Notes: generated by a model not told the origin, from the sequence alone. A DNA stretch of 64,000 bases from Rubrobacter xylanophilus (GCF_007164525.1 NZ_AP019791.1:793501-857500); one strand, 5' to 3'. Counted from the first letter of the stretch, positions 20,551 to 30,680 are shown. Program-made: numbers and translations.

Positions 20551-21153
20551 CTAGTGGTGCCTCACGATGTCATCGATGAGGCCGTACTCGATGGCCTCCT
20601 CGGCGCCCATGATGAAGTCGCGGTCGGTGTCGCGCTCGATCTTGTCGTAGGGCTGGCCGGTGTGCTCGGAGAGGATCTCGTTGAGGCGCCGCTTGGTGCG
20701 TATGAGCTCCCGGGCGTGGATCTCCACGTCGGAGGCCTGCCCGGCGAGACCGCCCACCGCCGGCTGATGCAGCAGTATCCGGGTGTTGGGCAGCGCGAAC
20801 CGCTTGCCCTTGGTCCCGGCCGCCAGCAGGAACGCCCCCATGGAGGCCGCCATCCCGAGCGCCGTGGTCACGATGTCGGGCTTGACGAACTGCATGGTGT
20901 CGTAGATGGCGAGCCCGGCGGAGACGCTGCCCCCCGGCGAGTTGATGTACAGGTTGATGTCCTGCTCGGGGTCCTCGCTCTCCAGGTGCAAAAGCTGCGC
21001 CATGATGGCGTTGGCGACCTGGTCGTCCACCGGCGTGCCGAGGAAGATGATCCTGTCCTTCAGCAGCCGCGAGTAGATGTCCATCGCCCGCTCGCCCCGC
21101 GGGCTCTGCTCTATGACGTAGGGTATTACGCCCTGCGGATCGTAGTAGCTCAT
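20551..21153 (-). CDS. clpP: ATP-dependent Clp protease proteolytic subunit
   Basis: 200 residues. The active-site Ser is in [14 protein letters not shown] (about 98), His in NTRILLHQP (about 123) and Asp near [18 protein letters not shown] (about 172), the usual ClpP triad. [15 protein letters not shown] lies near the N-terminus. Start overlaps the trigger factor stop by four bases: tig-clpP-clpX is a conserved proteostasis operon. Confidence 0.97.
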   Translation of the reverse strand: MSYYDPQGVIPYVIEQSPRGERAMDIYSRLLKDRIIFLGTPVDDQVANAIMAQLLHLESEDPEQDINLYINSPGGSVSAGLAIYDTMQFVKPDIVTTALGMAASMGAFLLAAGTKGKRFALPNTRILLHQPAVGGLAGQASDVEIHARELIRTKRRLNEILSEHTGQPYDKIERDTDRDFIMGAEEAIEYGLIDDIVRHH

Positions 21154-22544
21154 CGGCTCTCTCCTTCTTCGCTATCGTCGCCGTCCGTCCTGGCCGAGCT
21201 CTCCACCCCGGCCTCCACCTCGTCGGAGCCCGGCTCCTCCGGCGGCATCGGCACCGCCCGGGCGTTCTCGACCAGAAAGTCGAGCGCCTTCTGCCGGGCC
21301 AGCTCCTCGCGCAGCAGCGCGTAGGTCCCGTTCTCCCGCAGGTTCCTCTCAACCTCCTCGGGGCTGCGGCCGGAGTCCTCGGCGAGGTGCTCGATCTCGT
21401 GCCGGATGGCCTCCTCGTCGGCCTCGATGCCCTCCGCAGCGACCACCGCGTCCAGCACCAGCTCCTTCTTCACCGTGTCCGCCGCGTCATCCCGGACCTG
21501 CCGCTTGAACTCCTCGCGCCCGGTGCCCGCGATCCTGTAGTAGTCCTCCGGCTTGATCCCCTGGGCGCTCACGCTCCGCTCGAAGCTGCGGACCATCTCC
21601 TCGGCCTTGTCCTCGACCATGACCTCGGGCACCTCCACCTCGGCCCTCTCTGCCACGGCGTCCAGCACCCGCGCCCGGAACTCACCATCGGCCCGCCGAC
21701 GTGCGGCCTCCTCGAGCTGCTCCCGGATGGCCGCCCGCAGCTCTTCCAGCGTCTCGAACTCGCTCGCCTCCTTGGCGAACTCGTCGTCGAGCGGCGGGAG
21801 GTCGCGCTCCTTTATCTCCTTCACGTGCACCCGGAAGAGCACCGACTGCCCCCGCAGGGACTCCTCCCGGTAATCCATCGGGAAGGTGACCGCGAACTGC
21901 TTGCGCTCCCCGGCCTTCATCCCGACCAGGTTCTTCTCGAAGTCCTCCAGCAGCTCGCCGCGGCCAACCTCGAGCATGTAGTCCTCGGCCTCGGTCCCCG
22001 GCAGCTCACCGCCGGCCATCCGCTCGCCCTTGAAGTCCAGGATGACGAAGTCGCCCTCCCGCACCGGCCGGTCCTCCACCGCGGCCAGCGTGGCGAACTG
22101 CCCCCGCAGCTCCTCCAGGCGCTCCTCCACCTGCTCCTCGGTCACCTCGACCTCCCGCTTGGGCACCTCAAGGCCCTTGTACTCACCGAGCCTCGCCTCG
22201 GGGCGCACCTCCACCGTCGCCGAGAAGCGAAAGCCCTTCTTCTCGTCCAGAGGGTCGTCGAAGTGGATCTCGGGCCGGTCTATCGGCCGGATGTCGGCGT
22301 CGATGACCGCCCGCGAGTACCAGGCGGGCAGGCTCTCCTGAAGGGCCTCCATGTAGATGTAGTCCCGCCCCAGATGCGTCTCCAGAACCCGCCGGGGGGC
22401 CTTTCCGGGGCGGAAGCCCGGAACCCGCACCTGCTTGCGCAGCTCCCGGAGCTTCGCCTCGACCCCTTCCCGGACCGCCTCCGGGGGAACCTCGACGTCC
22501 AGCCTTACCTTGTTGTCCTCGAGTCTCGTTACGTTTGCCGTCAT
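21150..22544 (-). CDS. tig: Trigger factor
   Basis: 464 residues from the ATG at 22544, with GGAG just upstream; a TTG at 22553 is a possible alternative start. The ribosome-binding N-domain includes [25 protein letters not shown]. The peptidyl-prolyl isomerase domain (about 155-245) has [20 protein letters not shown]. The long helical C-domain ends in an acidic tail. It folds nascent chains at the ribosome exit and leads the tig-clpP-clpX operon. Confidence 0.95.
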   Translation of the reverse strand: MTANVTRLEDNKVRLDVEVPPEAVREGVEAKLRELRKQVRVPGFRPGKAPRRVLETHLGRDYIYMEALQESLPAWYSRAVIDADIRPIDRPEIHFDDPLDEKKGFRFSATVEVRPEARLGEYKGLEVPKREVEVTEEQVEERLEELRGQFATLAAVEDRPVREGDFVILDFKGERMAGGELPGTEAEDYMLEVGRGELLEDFEKNLVGMKAGERKQFAVTFPMDYREESLRGQSVLFRVHVKEIKERDLPPLDDEFAKEASEFETLEELRAAIREQLEEAARRRADGEFRARVLDAVAERAEVEVPEVMVEDKAEEMVRSFERSVSAQGIKPEDYYRIAGTGREEFKRQVRDDAADTVKKELVLDAVVAAEGIEADEEAIRHEIEHLAEDSGRSPEEVERNLRENGTYALLREELARQKALDFLVENARAVPMPPEEPGSDEVEAGVESSARTDGDDSEEGESR

Positions 22545-22576
22545 ACGCTCCAATTCTTCCTGCCCTGCCTGCTAAG

Positions 22577-22660
22577 TGCGAGAGGCGGGATTTGAACCCG
22601 CACGCCCGTAAAGGGCACTAGATCCTAAATCTAGCGTGTCTACCATTCCACCACTCTCGC
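22577..22660 (-). tRNA. tRNA-Leu (anticodon TAG)
   Basis: 84-base class II tRNA on the minus strand. GCGAGAG pairs with CTCTCGC. The anticodon stem CTAGA/TCTAG encloses TTTAGGA, giving anticodon TAG. A long variable arm (TGCCCTTTACGGGCG) marks a leucine tRNA. The discriminator is A and CCA is not encoded. Confidence 0.96.
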
Positions 22661-22748
22661 ACGAACGAACCTGCGTGGATTATAGCAGCAGCCCTCCGCC
22701 CACCCGCTCCCTCCGCAGGGTCGTTACGCTACAGGCGTAAGGCCCCCT

Positions 22749-24737
22749 TCAGGGCTCCCTCGCCGCGGCATCTTGCGAGACGGCAGCGAGCTCCCTGAAG
22801 GCCTCCCGCTGCCGCAAAGTCCCCAGCACCCCCACCACGTCCCCGGCCTCGAGCACGGTCGTGGGCTCCGGGCTGGGCATCGCCTCCTCCCCCCGGATGA
22901 CGGCCACCACGGAGGCCCCGGTCCGGGAGCGGATCTCTGCCTCCTGCAGGCTCCTTCCGGCCAGAACGCTCCCCTCCCCGATCCGCACCCACTCCGTCTC
23001 GATCATCCGCGAGGCCCCCCGCAATCGGTCGAGCAAGTCCTCCTCGGCCGCCCGCCGGCCGCTGAGCGGCGCGTACAGCTCGCGGCGGACCTGGTCGTAG
23101 AAGCGCTGCACCTCCTCCGGCCCCACCCCGAGCTGAACCAGGGCCTGGCGACCGAGCTCGAGTCCCGCCTCGAACTCCGGCTGCACCACCTCGTAGACCC
23201 CACGCCGGGCGAGCTCCTCCATCTCCTCCACGCTCTCCGAGCGGGCCACGATCCGAACCTCCGGGTTCAACGCCCGCACCCGCTCCACGGCCAGCCGGAC
23301 GGTGAGCGCATCTGGAACCGTGAGGATGACCAGCCGTGCCCGCCCCACACCCGCCGCCTCGAGCACCGGGTCGGCCACCGCATCCCCGAAGACCGTCGGG
23401 AAGCCCGCCTTCCGGGCCTCATCGGCCCGCGAGGGGTTGTTCTCGACCACCACGAACTCCTTGCCGAGCCGCGAGACCAGATGCGCCACGAACATCCCCA
23501 CCCGGCCATATCCGGCGATGACGACGTGATCCCCGAGCCCCTCGCGCGGCAGGTTGAAGGTGCTCATCAGCTCCCGCGGGAAGCGCTCGCGCCACCGGCC
23601 GTAGAGAACCGGGGCAAGCCGGGCGGCGAAGGGGGTGAGCGCCATCGTTACGACGGCCACGCTCAGCACCATGGAGTAGGTGGCCTGCGAGACGGCCCCA
23701 TCGTTCACCCCCACCCGGGCTATGACGAAGGAGAACTCGCCTACCTGAAAGAGCCCGAGTCCGGCGGCGAAGGGCACGATGTTGCCGTAGCCGAAAGACC
23801 GGCTCACGCCGGCGAAGATGAGCCCTTTGACCGCCGCCACCAGCACCACCACGAGCGCCACCGTTCCCGCCCGCTCCACCAGAAACGAGGGCTCGATGAG
23901 CATGCCGACCGAGACGAAGAAGAGCATGGTGAAGACGTCCCTCAGCGGCCCGACGTCCGCGAGCGCCTGGTGGCTGTACTCGGACTGGCTGAGGACCATC
24001 CCGGCCACGAAAGCCCCGAAGGCGAACGAGAGGCCAAAGAGATACGTCCCATAGCCCACCCCGAGCCCGATGGCCACCACCGAGATGAGGAAGAGCTCTC
24101 TGGAGCCCCACTGCACGATCCGGGACATGAGCCAGGGGAAGACCCGGATCCCGAAGACCGACATCCCCGCCAAAAACACCGCCGCCTCCACCGCCGCCAC
24201 CCCGAGCTCCTCGATCCCCTCCCCGAGGCTCCCGAGCTCGGGCAAGAGGATGATGATGGGGACTATCGCCAGGTCCTGCACCAGCAACATCCCGATCATC
24301 ACCCGACTGGAGAGCGTCCCCATCACCCCCTGCTCCCCGAGGGTCTTGAGCACCACCGCCGTGCTGGACATGGAGAGGATGGCCCCGAGCCACACCGACT
24401 CCTGCCACCCGAGCCCCAGCAGCCGCCCTAGCCCGTAGCCGAAGAGCGCGGTGAGCCCAAGCTGTATGGGGGTCCCGATGAGCGCCACCCGCCGCACCGG
24501 CGCTAGCTCGCCGAACGAGAAATGCAACCCGATGGTGAACAGCAGGAGCGCAACCCCGATCTCGGCAAGCAACTCTATCTCGTGCACGTTGCCGACGGTG
24601 GGCCCCGGGGAGTTGGGGCCCACCAGGACCCCGGCGAGGATGTACCCCAGGATGAGCGGCATCCCGAGCCGCTGGGCCACCATACCCCCGAGAAAGGCAG
24701 CCACCAGGATGAGGGCTATGTCTCCGGCTATGCCCAC
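22749..24737 (-). CDS. Kef/CPA2-type cation:proton antiporter with RCK domains
   Basis: 662 residues. The N-terminal 390 residues are a CPA2 transporter with about 12 helices ([49 protein letters not shown]). A RCK_N Rossmann domain follows ([32 protein letters not shown]), then a RCK_C domain near the C-terminus ([22 protein letters not shown]). Probably exchanges K+ or Na+ for protons under nucleotide control. It stands alone, 39 bases from the LCP gene frame. The exact cation cannot be told. Confidence 0.88.
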   Translation of the reverse strand: MGIAGDIALILVAAFLGGMVAQRLGMPLILGYILAGVLVGPNSPGPTVGNVHEIELLAEIGVALLLFTIGLHFSFGELAPVRRVALIGTPIQLGLTALFGYGLGRLLGLGWQESVWLGAILSMSSTAVVLKTLGEQGVMGTLSSRVMIGMLLVQDLAIVPIIILLPELGSLGEGIEELGVAAVEAAVFLAGMSVFGIRVFPWLMSRIVQWGSRELFLISVVAIGLGVGYGTYLFGLSFAFGAFVAGMVLSQSEYSHQALADVGPLRDVFTMLFFVSVGMLIEPSFLVERAGTVALVVVLVAAVKGLIFAGVSRSFGYGNIVPFAAGLGLFQVGEFSFVIARVGVNDGAVSQATYSMVLSVAVVTMALTPFAARLAPVLYGRWRERFPRELMSTFNLPREGLGDHVVIAGYGRVGMFVAHLVSRLGKEFVVVENNPSRADEARKAGFPTVFGDAVADPVLEAAGVGRARLVILTVPDALTVRLAVERVRALNPEVRIVARSESVEEMEELARRGVYEVVQPEFEAGLELGRQALVQLGVGPEEVQRFYDQVRRELYAPLSGRRAAEEDLLDRLRGASRMIETEWVRIGEGSVLAGRSLQEAEIRSRTGASVVAVIRGEEAMPSPEPTTVLEAGDVVGVLGTLRQREAFRELAAVSQDAAAREP

Positions 24738-24776
24738 GCCCTATTTATACATTGCGATGGAGGGGTCCCGGTCCGC

Positions 24777-25709
24777 TCACCCGGGCGGAGCGAGAAAGGC
24801 TTGCACGAGCCGGCGATTCTCACCGTCCTCGGGCAGAAGGACCTGTCGGCCGTCCGGCAGGGTCTTGGGCTCTCCGAGGAGCCGCCGGGAGGTCATGGTG
24901 GCCCCTCGTCCATGGCGCAGAACGACCCGGGAGAGGGCGAGCGCCTCGCCCGCCGAGACGTCGGTCCTCACGTGTCGCCGCGCCAAGGAGACCATCTCCG
25001 GAAGCTGCACCACCGTATCCCACTGCAGGATCCTGCTCCGCAGGGCGGCCAGAAGCCGCTGCTGGCGCCGGATCCTGTCCAGATCCCCACCCGGCGTCGA
25101 GCGGTAACGGGCGTACAGCAGCGCCTGGCGGCCGTCGAGGTGCTGCCTCCCCCTCCCGATGCGCCAACCCGGGGGCAACTCCTCCTCCACCCGCACCGTG
25201 ACGCCGCCCATGGCGTCCACCATCCTCTCGAAACCCTGGAAGTCCACCACAGCGTAGTGGTCTACCCCGACCCCGGTGTACTCCTCCAGCGCCGCCATGG
25301 TCATGCGCACCCCCCCGTAGGCGTAGGCGGCGTTTATCCTGTCCCTCCTTCCGGGCCGGATCTCCAGAAACAGATCCCGCGGAACCGAGAGCAGGTTGAC
25401 GTCCCCGCTGGCCGGGAAGATCCTCACGAGCATTATGGTGTCCGCCCGGACCCCCTCGGCCGCGTCCCCCGGCCGGCGGTCGACACCGAGCACGAGCAAA
25501 TCGACCGGCTCGGGGTTAGCCAGCCCCTTTTGTGCCAGCTCCCGGGGATCCTCGTCCATCCCCGGTCCGGTCTCCCGCCACCGCGCTTCTCCCGCTGCGG
25601 CTGCAACGCCGAGCGTGCAGGCGAGAAGTAGCACCCCGAAAAAGAAGAGGTGTCCCCGGCGGTCCCGGGAAGGCCGGGAGGTTGTCGTGTAGCGACCAAA
25701 GTCCCTCAT
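24777..25709 (-). CDS. LytR-CpsA-Psr (LCP) family cell-wall ligase
   Basis: About 310 residues from the ATG at 25709; the open frame reaches 25745. An N-terminal signal anchor (HLFFFGVLLLACTLGVAAAAGEA) is followed by the LCP domain. The domain has DLLVLGVDRRPGDAAEGVRADTIMLVRI, VSVRIPRDLFLEI-type RDLFLEIRPGRRDRINAAYAYGG, and VDHYAVVDFQGFERMVDAMGGVTV. The arginines in RRDRIN and ALLYARYR are typical. LCP enzymes attach teichoic acids or arabinogalactan-type polymers to peptidoglycan. Confidence 0.88.
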   Translation of the reverse strand: MRDFGRYTTTSRPSRDRRGHLFFFGVLLLACTLGVAAAAGEARWRETGPGMDEDPRELAQKGLANPEPVDLLVLGVDRRPGDAAEGVRADTIMLVRIFPASGDVNLLSVPRDLFLEIRPGRRDRINAAYAYGGVRMTMAALEEYTGVGVDHYAVVDFQGFERMVDAMGGVTVRVEEELPPGWRIGRGRQHLDGRQALLYARYRSTPGGDLDRIRRQQRLLAALRSRILQWDTVVQLPEMVSLARRHVRTDVSAGEALALSRVVLRHGRGATMTSRRLLGEPKTLPDGRQVLLPEDGENRRLVQAFLAPPG

Positions 25710-25758
25710 CCCCGGCAGTGTAATGGCGGGCTTCGCCGGGGGCAACGTCCCCCGGTCG

Positions 25759-27234
25759 CTACTCCGGAGCCGCGGCGGGTTCCCGCTCCCTCTCCCGGGC
25801 GGCGGCAGCGCGAGCCTCCCGCACGAACAAAAGCAGCAGGAAGCCCACGAAGATCAGGGCGGTATCCACGAACACCGCCGCAACCCAGCCTCCGGTCGCA
25901 TCGCGCAACACCCCGCTTATGGCCGGAGAGAGGATGGCTCCTATCTCGCCGATGAGGTTCATCATCCCGAACATGGCCCCGAGGTAGGCCGGGGCGGTGA
26001 GGTCGGCGGCGAGCGCCTGGGCCATGGGCTGCAGGGCGTTGAAGAAGAGGCTCGCCGCGAAGAGCAGCCCCCCGAGCATCACCAGCGACTGCCCCCCGCC
26101 CATGACGTACAGGGCGAACAGGAGCGTGAGCACCCCCTGCACGAAGGTGAACGCCACGAGCATCCACTTCCGGCCCCAGCCGCGGCTCTTGGAGTAGTCG
26201 GCGAGCCACCCGCCGGCCGGGTAGCCGGCGATGCCGGCCAGCCCGAAGAACACCGCGGTGAGCGCCGCCTGCAGGAAGGTGGACCCCGCGGCCGCCTCGG
26301 AGACTATGGAGACCGACCAGAAGCTGAAGAACCACAAATTCCAGAGGATCGGGATGAAGGCGACGTAGATGAGGAAGAGATCCCGGTTGTAGAGCACCGG
26401 GGCTATCCGCCCGCCGAGGCGGGTGAAAACGGCGGCCACGAGGGCGAGCGCGATGACGGTGATGATCCCGGCGACCCCCCACTCGGGCAATCCGAGCCTG
26501 ACGGCGACGAAGTAGACCCCGACGATGACGACGAAGAAGACCGCCGAGTACTTGCCGAGCTCCGCGAGAGCCCCACCGTAGGCGGACCGGAAGGCGTGCT
26601 CTCCCCTCTGGGAGCGGAAGAAGGCGTGCATCCCGAGGCTGATGAGCACCGTAAGGAGCCCCAGCGCCAGAAACGGCATCCGCCAGGCCCCCTCAGTACC
26701 AAACACCGCTTCACCAACCCGGATGAGCGGCGAGACGGTGAGGAAGGCCAGGGTGATGCCTATGGAGAGGCCGGCGATGACCACCCCCATCCCCAGGCTG
26801 CGCTTCTCAAAGGGGGTCTGCTGCGTGATGACGCTGCGATCGTTGGAGTAGAACATCCCGGCCCCGATACCGGTGAGCACCCGCAGTGCAACCAGCCCGA
26901 TGAGCGCGGTGACGAGCCCGCTGAGCACGGTCGCAACCCCGGCCCATGCTATGCTGATCACGATCACGGTGCGGTGTCCGAACCTGTCCCCGATGTATCC
27001 CCCGGGGAACTGCATGAGCGCGTACCCGGCGAACAGCAGGCTCCCCACGAGTCCCCCGACGGCGTACGGGTTCTCGACCCCCTGGAAGAGCGGGACCCGA
27101 TTGTCGATCATGTAGCTTATGACGGGCCCGGTGATGGTCCGGTCGACCCCGCTGGCCACCCAGCCCAGCATGAGCCAGAACCACAGACCGCGGTACCCGG
27201 AGTAAGGTATGATTCGCTCTCTCTCCGTTTCCAT
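25759..27234 (-). CDS. MFS transporter, probably for an aromatic or 2-oxo acid
   Basis: 491 residues with about 12 helices. The cytoplasmic loop 2-3 motif is GGYIGDRFGHRTVIV, and GVASGVDRTITGPVISYM-like sequence lies in helix 1. It starts 12 bases after the benzoylformate-decarboxylase-like gene with the ribosome site GGAAGGGGAGAG, so the two are one operon and the carrier probably imports a substrate of that enzyme. The family assignment is secure; the substrate is inference from context. The C-terminal tail is arginine and alanine rich. Confidence 0.82.
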   Translation of the reverse strand: METERERIIPYSGYRGLWFWLMLGWVASGVDRTITGPVISYMIDNRVPLFQGVENPYAVGGLVGSLLFAGYALMQFPGGYIGDRFGHRTVIVISIAWAGVATVLSGLVTALIGLVALRVLTGIGAGMFYSNDRSVITQQTPFEKRSLGMGVVIAGLSIGITLAFLTVSPLIRVGEAVFGTEGAWRMPFLALGLLTVLISLGMHAFFRSQRGEHAFRSAYGGALAELGKYSAVFFVVIVGVYFVAVRLGLPEWGVAGIITVIALALVAAVFTRLGGRIAPVLYNRDLFLIYVAFIPILWNLWFFSFWSVSIVSEAAAGSTFLQAALTAVFFGLAGIAGYPAGGWLADYSKSRGWGRKWMLVAFTFVQGVLTLLFALYVMGGGQSLVMLGGLLFAASLFFNALQPMAQALAADLTAPAYLGAMFGMMNLIGEIGAILSPAISGVLRDATGGWVAAVFVDTALIFVGFLLLLFVREARAAAAREREREPAAAPE

Positions 27235-27246
27235 CTCTCCCCTTCC

Positions 27247-28878
27247 CTAACCCCACATCTCTCGCGGGCTCTCCGGATCCACGAGCACGTTGATCAGGCG
27301 GGGGCTCCCGGCTGCGAGCGCCCGCCCGAGGGCTTCCTCCAGCTCCTCTGGAGCCTCCACCGTCTCGGCCGGACACCCCAGGCTGCGCGCCGCCCCTTCA
27401 GGATCAAACCCCTCGAGCCCGGTGCCCGGTACCTCCCCCTCCAGCCCGTCCCGCCCGGCCAGGAGCCGGAGTACCCGATACTGGTGGTTGTTGAGCACGA
27501 CGAAGACCACCCGCCGCCCGTAGCGCCCGGCGCTCCAGAGCGCCTGCAAACCGTAGGCGAGCGAGCCGTCGCCCACCACGCACACCACCGGACGCTCCGG
27601 CTCGGCCATGCTGAGGCCCACGGAGGCCGAAACGCCAAAACCCAGTCCCCCGCTCGCCGCGCTGTAGAAGCCGCCGGGGCTGCGGACCCTGATGTACCGG
27701 TGCAAAAGAGGCTTGCTGGAGGGCGTCTCCTCGACCACGACGGCCTCCTCAGGAAGCATCCGGCCCACGGTGTAGAGCACGTAGTCCACGGGCAACGGCT
27801 CGGCCGCCCGGGGCGCGGGCGGCGCGGGCGGGGGCCCAGGCATCGGGCGCTCCGAGCGCTGCACGCTCTCCAGCAGGCGCCGTACGGCGAGCGCCACGTC
27901 CCCCACCAGGCTCACACCGACGGGCGCCCGCGCGGCCTCCTCGGGATCGTCGGTCACGTGCACCAGTTCCGTCCCCTCCGTGACGACCGGTCCCGGCAGG
28001 TAGCGGTAGTACTTGAAGACCGGCGCGCCGAGCACCAGAACGACGTCGTGCCCGGAGAGCTCCTCCGCGAGCGTGGCCTGCGCCGGGCTCAGATGTCCCC
28101 GGAACAGCGCGTGATCCTGCGGAAAGCCGGCCCGGGAGGCGAAGGGATCGGCCCACACCGCGGCCCGCAACCGCTCGGCCAGCCTCACAGTGTCCTCCCA
28201 GGCGCCCGAGCGGTCCACCCCGGCCCCCGCGACGATGGCCGGCGAACGCCCGGACTCCAGCAACCGCGCCGCCCTCTTCAGCTCCCGCTCGTCCGGGCAG
28301 GCCCTGTTCACCACCCGGTGCGGCCGCGGTGGGGCGGCGGTGGCGCCCCAGTCGTCCTGCGGAACGGCGACGAAGACCGGACCCGTCGGCGGCTGGGCAG
28401 CGATGTGGCAGGCCCGCGCGATGGCGGCCGGGACGTCCTCCGCCCGCACCGGCTGGCTGCTCCACTTGACGTAGGGCCGCGCCATCTCGGTGAGATGCCC
28501 CGCCAGGAACGGCTCCGCCGCCAGGTGCCGCCGATCCTGCTGGCCGGCCACGATGACGAGCGGGGTGCGGTTGAGGTAAGCCGTCATGATCGCGGCCGAG
28601 GCGTTGCCGAGGCCGGGCGCGGTATGCAGGTTCACCAGCGCCGGTCGCCCCGTGCCTTGAGCGTAGCCGTCGGCCATCCCGACCACCGCACCCTCGTGCA
28701 GCCCGAGCACGTAGGAGAAATCCTCCGGAAGTCCGGCAAGAAAGGGCAACTCGGTCGATCCCGGGTTGCCGAAGATGGTCGTCATCCCGAGCCCGCGCAG
28801 AAGACCGAAGGTTGCCTCCCGCACCGTCGTGTGGCGGTCCTCTGCTCCCTGAGCAGCCACTCCTCTTCTGGCCTGCAT
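27247..28878 (-). CDS. Thiamine-diphosphate decarboxylase, benzoylformate decarboxylase-like
   Basis: 543 residues from the ATG at 28878, preceded by GGGGGAGGAG; the open frame runs further upstream only by chance. Three catalytic positions of Pseudomonas putida benzoylformate decarboxylase align at a constant offset: Ser41 (GNPGSTELPFL), Glu62 (GLHEGAVVG) and His85 (NLHTAPGLGNA). The fourth, His281, aligns with Tyr291 in APVFKYYRY. The cofactor motif is GDGSLAYGLQ plus the NNHQYRVL turn. The family converts aryl 2-oxoacids to aldehydes. It is in an operon with an MFS carrier and has its own copy of the shared LysR-type promoter. Confidence 0.85.
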   Translation of the reverse strand: MQARRGVAAQGAEDRHTTVREATFGLLRGLGMTTIFGNPGSTELPFLAGLPEDFSYVLGLHEGAVVGMADGYAQGTGRPALVNLHTAPGLGNASAAIMTAYLNRTPLVIVAGQQDRRHLAAEPFLAGHLTEMARPYVKWSSQPVRAEDVPAAIARACHIAAQPPTGPVFVAVPQDDWGATAAPPRPHRVVNRACPDERELKRAARLLESGRSPAIVAGAGVDRSGAWEDTVRLAERLRAAVWADPFASRAGFPQDHALFRGHLSPAQATLAEELSGHDVVLVLGAPVFKYYRYLPGPVVTEGTELVHVTDDPEEAARAPVGVSLVGDVALAVRRLLESVQRSERPMPGPPPAPPAPRAAEPLPVDYVLYTVGRMLPEEAVVVEETPSSKPLLHRYIRVRSPGGFYSAASGGLGFGVSASVGLSMAEPERPVVCVVGDGSLAYGLQALWSAGRYGRRVVFVVLNNHQYRVLRLLAGRDGLEGEVPGTGLEGFDPEGAARSLGCPAETVEAPEELEEALGRALAAGSPRLINVLVDPESPREMWG

Positions 28879-28956
28879 GCTCCTCCCCCTGTGAGAAAAA
28901 TCCGGGGCACGCTCCACGCGCCTCGAAGTATCTCCCTTCCCGAAGATCCAGATTCC

Positions 28957-29023
28957 ATTGTGGACGAAGCAAAGAATGGTTTCCAATACCGTTTTGCTGC
29001 ACCTCCTATACGGAGCGGATATA
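28957..29023 (-). promoter_or_regulatory. LysR-type regulated promoter, copy A (decarboxylase gene)
   Basis: The dyad TATACGGAGCGGATATA (29007-29023) lies upstream of a half-site reading GTATTGG on the coding strand (28983-28989). The -35 TTGGAA (28981-28986) overlaps the half-site. After 18 bases the -10 CACAAT lies at 28957-28962. The dyad centre is near -65. The same layout occurs four more times in the window. Confidence 0.7.
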
Positions 29024-29043
29024 TGGCGTGGCCGCCGCACCGG

Positions 29044-29109
29044 TATACCTGCGGGATATCGGCATCTACCAAACAGGTATTTGTTCTGTGGACCGCCGTT
29101 GTGTACGTT
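29044..29109 (+). promoter_or_regulatory. LysR-type regulated promoter, copy D (cupin gene)
   Basis: Plus-strand copy, back to back with copy A. The dyad region 29044-29060 reads TATACCTGCGGGATATC. GTATTTG lies at 29077-29083, a -35 TTGTTC at 29081-29086, then 17 bases and -10 TACGTT at 29104-29109. The dyad centre is near -64 from the predicted start. Confidence 0.68.
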
Positions 29110-29149
29110 TTCGGGCAGCGAAGCTCTTTCTTCGTGGAGAGGAGGAGGC

Positions 29150-29680
29150 ATGACCGAGACCGGAAGCGAGTTCTGGCGCGACATAAAGCCCATCGCGAAC
29201 CCGCACCGTCCGGGTTCGCTCCCCGAGGTGTACCACGAGGGGGCGCCCACCGACGACGAGCGCTTCTACGTCCCCCTCACCGAGACGGTGGGGACCCGTC
29301 CGCTGCTGATCATCCCGAGCCAGAACCGCTGATGCGACGTGCTGTACGCCAAGGGGGCAGGGCTGGTCAACCGCCACTACCACCCGCACCAGGTGTTCGC
29401 CTACACCATCTCCGGCAAGTGGGGGTATCTCGAGCACGACTGGGTCGCCACGGCGGGGGACTGGGTCTACGAGCCGCCGGGCGAGTCGCACACGCTGGTC
29501 GCCTACGAGCACGAGGAGCCGATGAAGGTGACCTTCAACGTCACCGGCCCGCTGGTGTGGCTGGACGAGAACGGCGAGCCGGAGGGGACCTTCGACGTCT
29601 TCGACTACATCCAGATCTGCAAGGAGCACTACGAGAAGGTGGGCATCGGCGCGGACTACGTGGAACGCCTGATCCGCTGA
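29150..29680 (+). pseudogene. 2,4'-dihydroxyacetophenone dioxygenase-like cupin, interrupted by an in-frame TGA
   Basis: One frame encodes 176 residues except for a TGA at 29330-29332 (codon 61). ATG at 29150 follows GGAGAGGAGGAGG. Before the stop is MTETGSEFWRDIKPIANP to LLIIPSQNR; after it, CDVLYAKGAGLVNRHYHPHQVFAYTI, then KWGYLEHDWVATAGDWVYEPPGESHTLV. The H-x-H and the later His are cupin metal ligands, and YLEHDW with EPPGESHTLV fits the ChrR-like cupins that include 2,4'-dihydroxyacetophenone dioxygenase. As I recall relatives, Trp (TGG) is usual at the stop position, so a single G-to-A change would explain it. Codon choice on both sides of the stop is normal. It may be a recent pseudogene, a sequencing error or a read-through gene. 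Confidence 0.75.
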
Positions 29681-30456
29681 GCGCCGGAGAACCCGCGCGT
29701 GATCTCGAGCATGGCGGTGTGCAGCGGGCCGTTGCTCGCGACTATCTCCCGCCCCTCGATGTCCAGCGGGCCGCCGCGGTAGTCCGTGACCCTTCCGCCG
29801 GCCTCCTCGAGGATCAGGGCCCCGGCCGCGACGTCCCAGGCCTGGATCCCGCGCTCGTAGTAGCCGTCGAGCCTGCCGCAGGCGACGTAGCAGAGGTCCA
29901 GGGCGCTGGAGCCTAGCCGCCGCATGCCGCGCGTGCGCGTCGCGAAACGCCCAAAGAGCTCCAGCGCCTCGGGCATCTCCGTCCGGTCGTAGGGAAAGCC
30001 GGTGGCCACGAGCGCCCGGATGAGCTCGCTGTTGCGTGAGGTGCTCATGGGCTTGCCGTTGAGGGTGGCGCCCTCTCCCCGCCGGGCGGCGAAGAGCTCG
30101 TCCCTCACCGGGTCGTAGACCACCCCCAGCACCACTTCCCGCCCCCTCTGAAGCGCTATGGAGACGGCGAAGACGGGCAGCCCGTGGGCGAAGTTCACCG
30201 TCCCGTCGAGCGGGTCGACGATCCAGCGCACATCACCCTCCCCCGCGGTCTGCCCGCTCTCCTCGGCCAGCAGACCGTAACCGGGGAAGGCCCCGAGGAG
30301 CCTTTCTTTCAGCAGCCGCTCGGACGCCTCGTCGGTCTCGGTCACGAGGTCGACCTCGCCCTTGTACCTGACCTCCCCTCCCCGGCCCAACCCCTCGAGC
30401 AGCACCCCGCCCGCAGCCCGGGCGGCCTCCACCGCCACGTCGAATTCTCGCCGCAA
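29656..30456 (-). CDS. Inositol monophosphatase family phosphatase
   Basis: 266 residues. Metal-site motifs: GLLAEESG (about 70), WIVDPLDGTVNFAHGLPVFAVSIAL (about 85-110) and the C-terminal IQAWDVAAGALILEEAGGRVTD. Members hydrolyse inositol phosphates, histidinol phosphate or similar sugar phosphates; the substrate is not evident. TTG start at 30456 follows AAGGGAG. Its 3' end overlaps the convergent cupin gene by 25 bases. Confidence 0.9.
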   Translation of the reverse strand: MRREFDVAVEAARAAGGVLLEGLGRGGEVRYKGEVDLVTETDEASERLLKERLLGAFPGYGLLAEESGQTAGEGDVRWIVDPLDGTVNFAHGLPVFAVSIALQRGREVVLGVVYDPVRDELFAARRGEGATLNGKPMSTSRNSELIRALVATGFPYDRTEMPEALELFGRFATRTRGMRRLGSSALDLCYVACGRLDGYYERGIQAWDVAAGALILEEAGGRVTDYRGGPLDIEGREIVASNGPLHTAMLEITRGFSGAQRIRRST

Positions 30457-30680
30457 AGCGCTCCCTTCTCTCGCCTACAGCACGTCCGCTCCTCATCGCC
30501 GGATCGGAGGAGCGGGCGGAGCTCCCGGAACCCTACAAGAAGGTAGCAGAGAGAGGGCCCGGTGGGCGTCGTGAACCCCCGCGCCTTCGAGGCGTTCCCA
30601 CGCTGGAGGAGCCGACCCCCGAAACGGCCTCCCGTCATCGCCCGGCTCTTGTCGCACGCCTTTGGGCTCTGCGGCCTGGA

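Noticed and set aside
29150-29680. Selenocysteine at the in-frame TGA of the cupin gene
   Set aside because: The codon corresponds to Trp, not Cys, in relatives as I recall them, and I saw no convincing hairpin directly after the TGA. A simple nonsense change or error is more likely.
25723-29916. A 1397-codon open frame on the plus strand
   Set aside because: It is antisense to the MFS and decarboxylase genes, which have clear motifs and ribosome sites. Its product is Arg/Pro/Gly/His rich, as expected of a shadow frame in GC-rich DNA.
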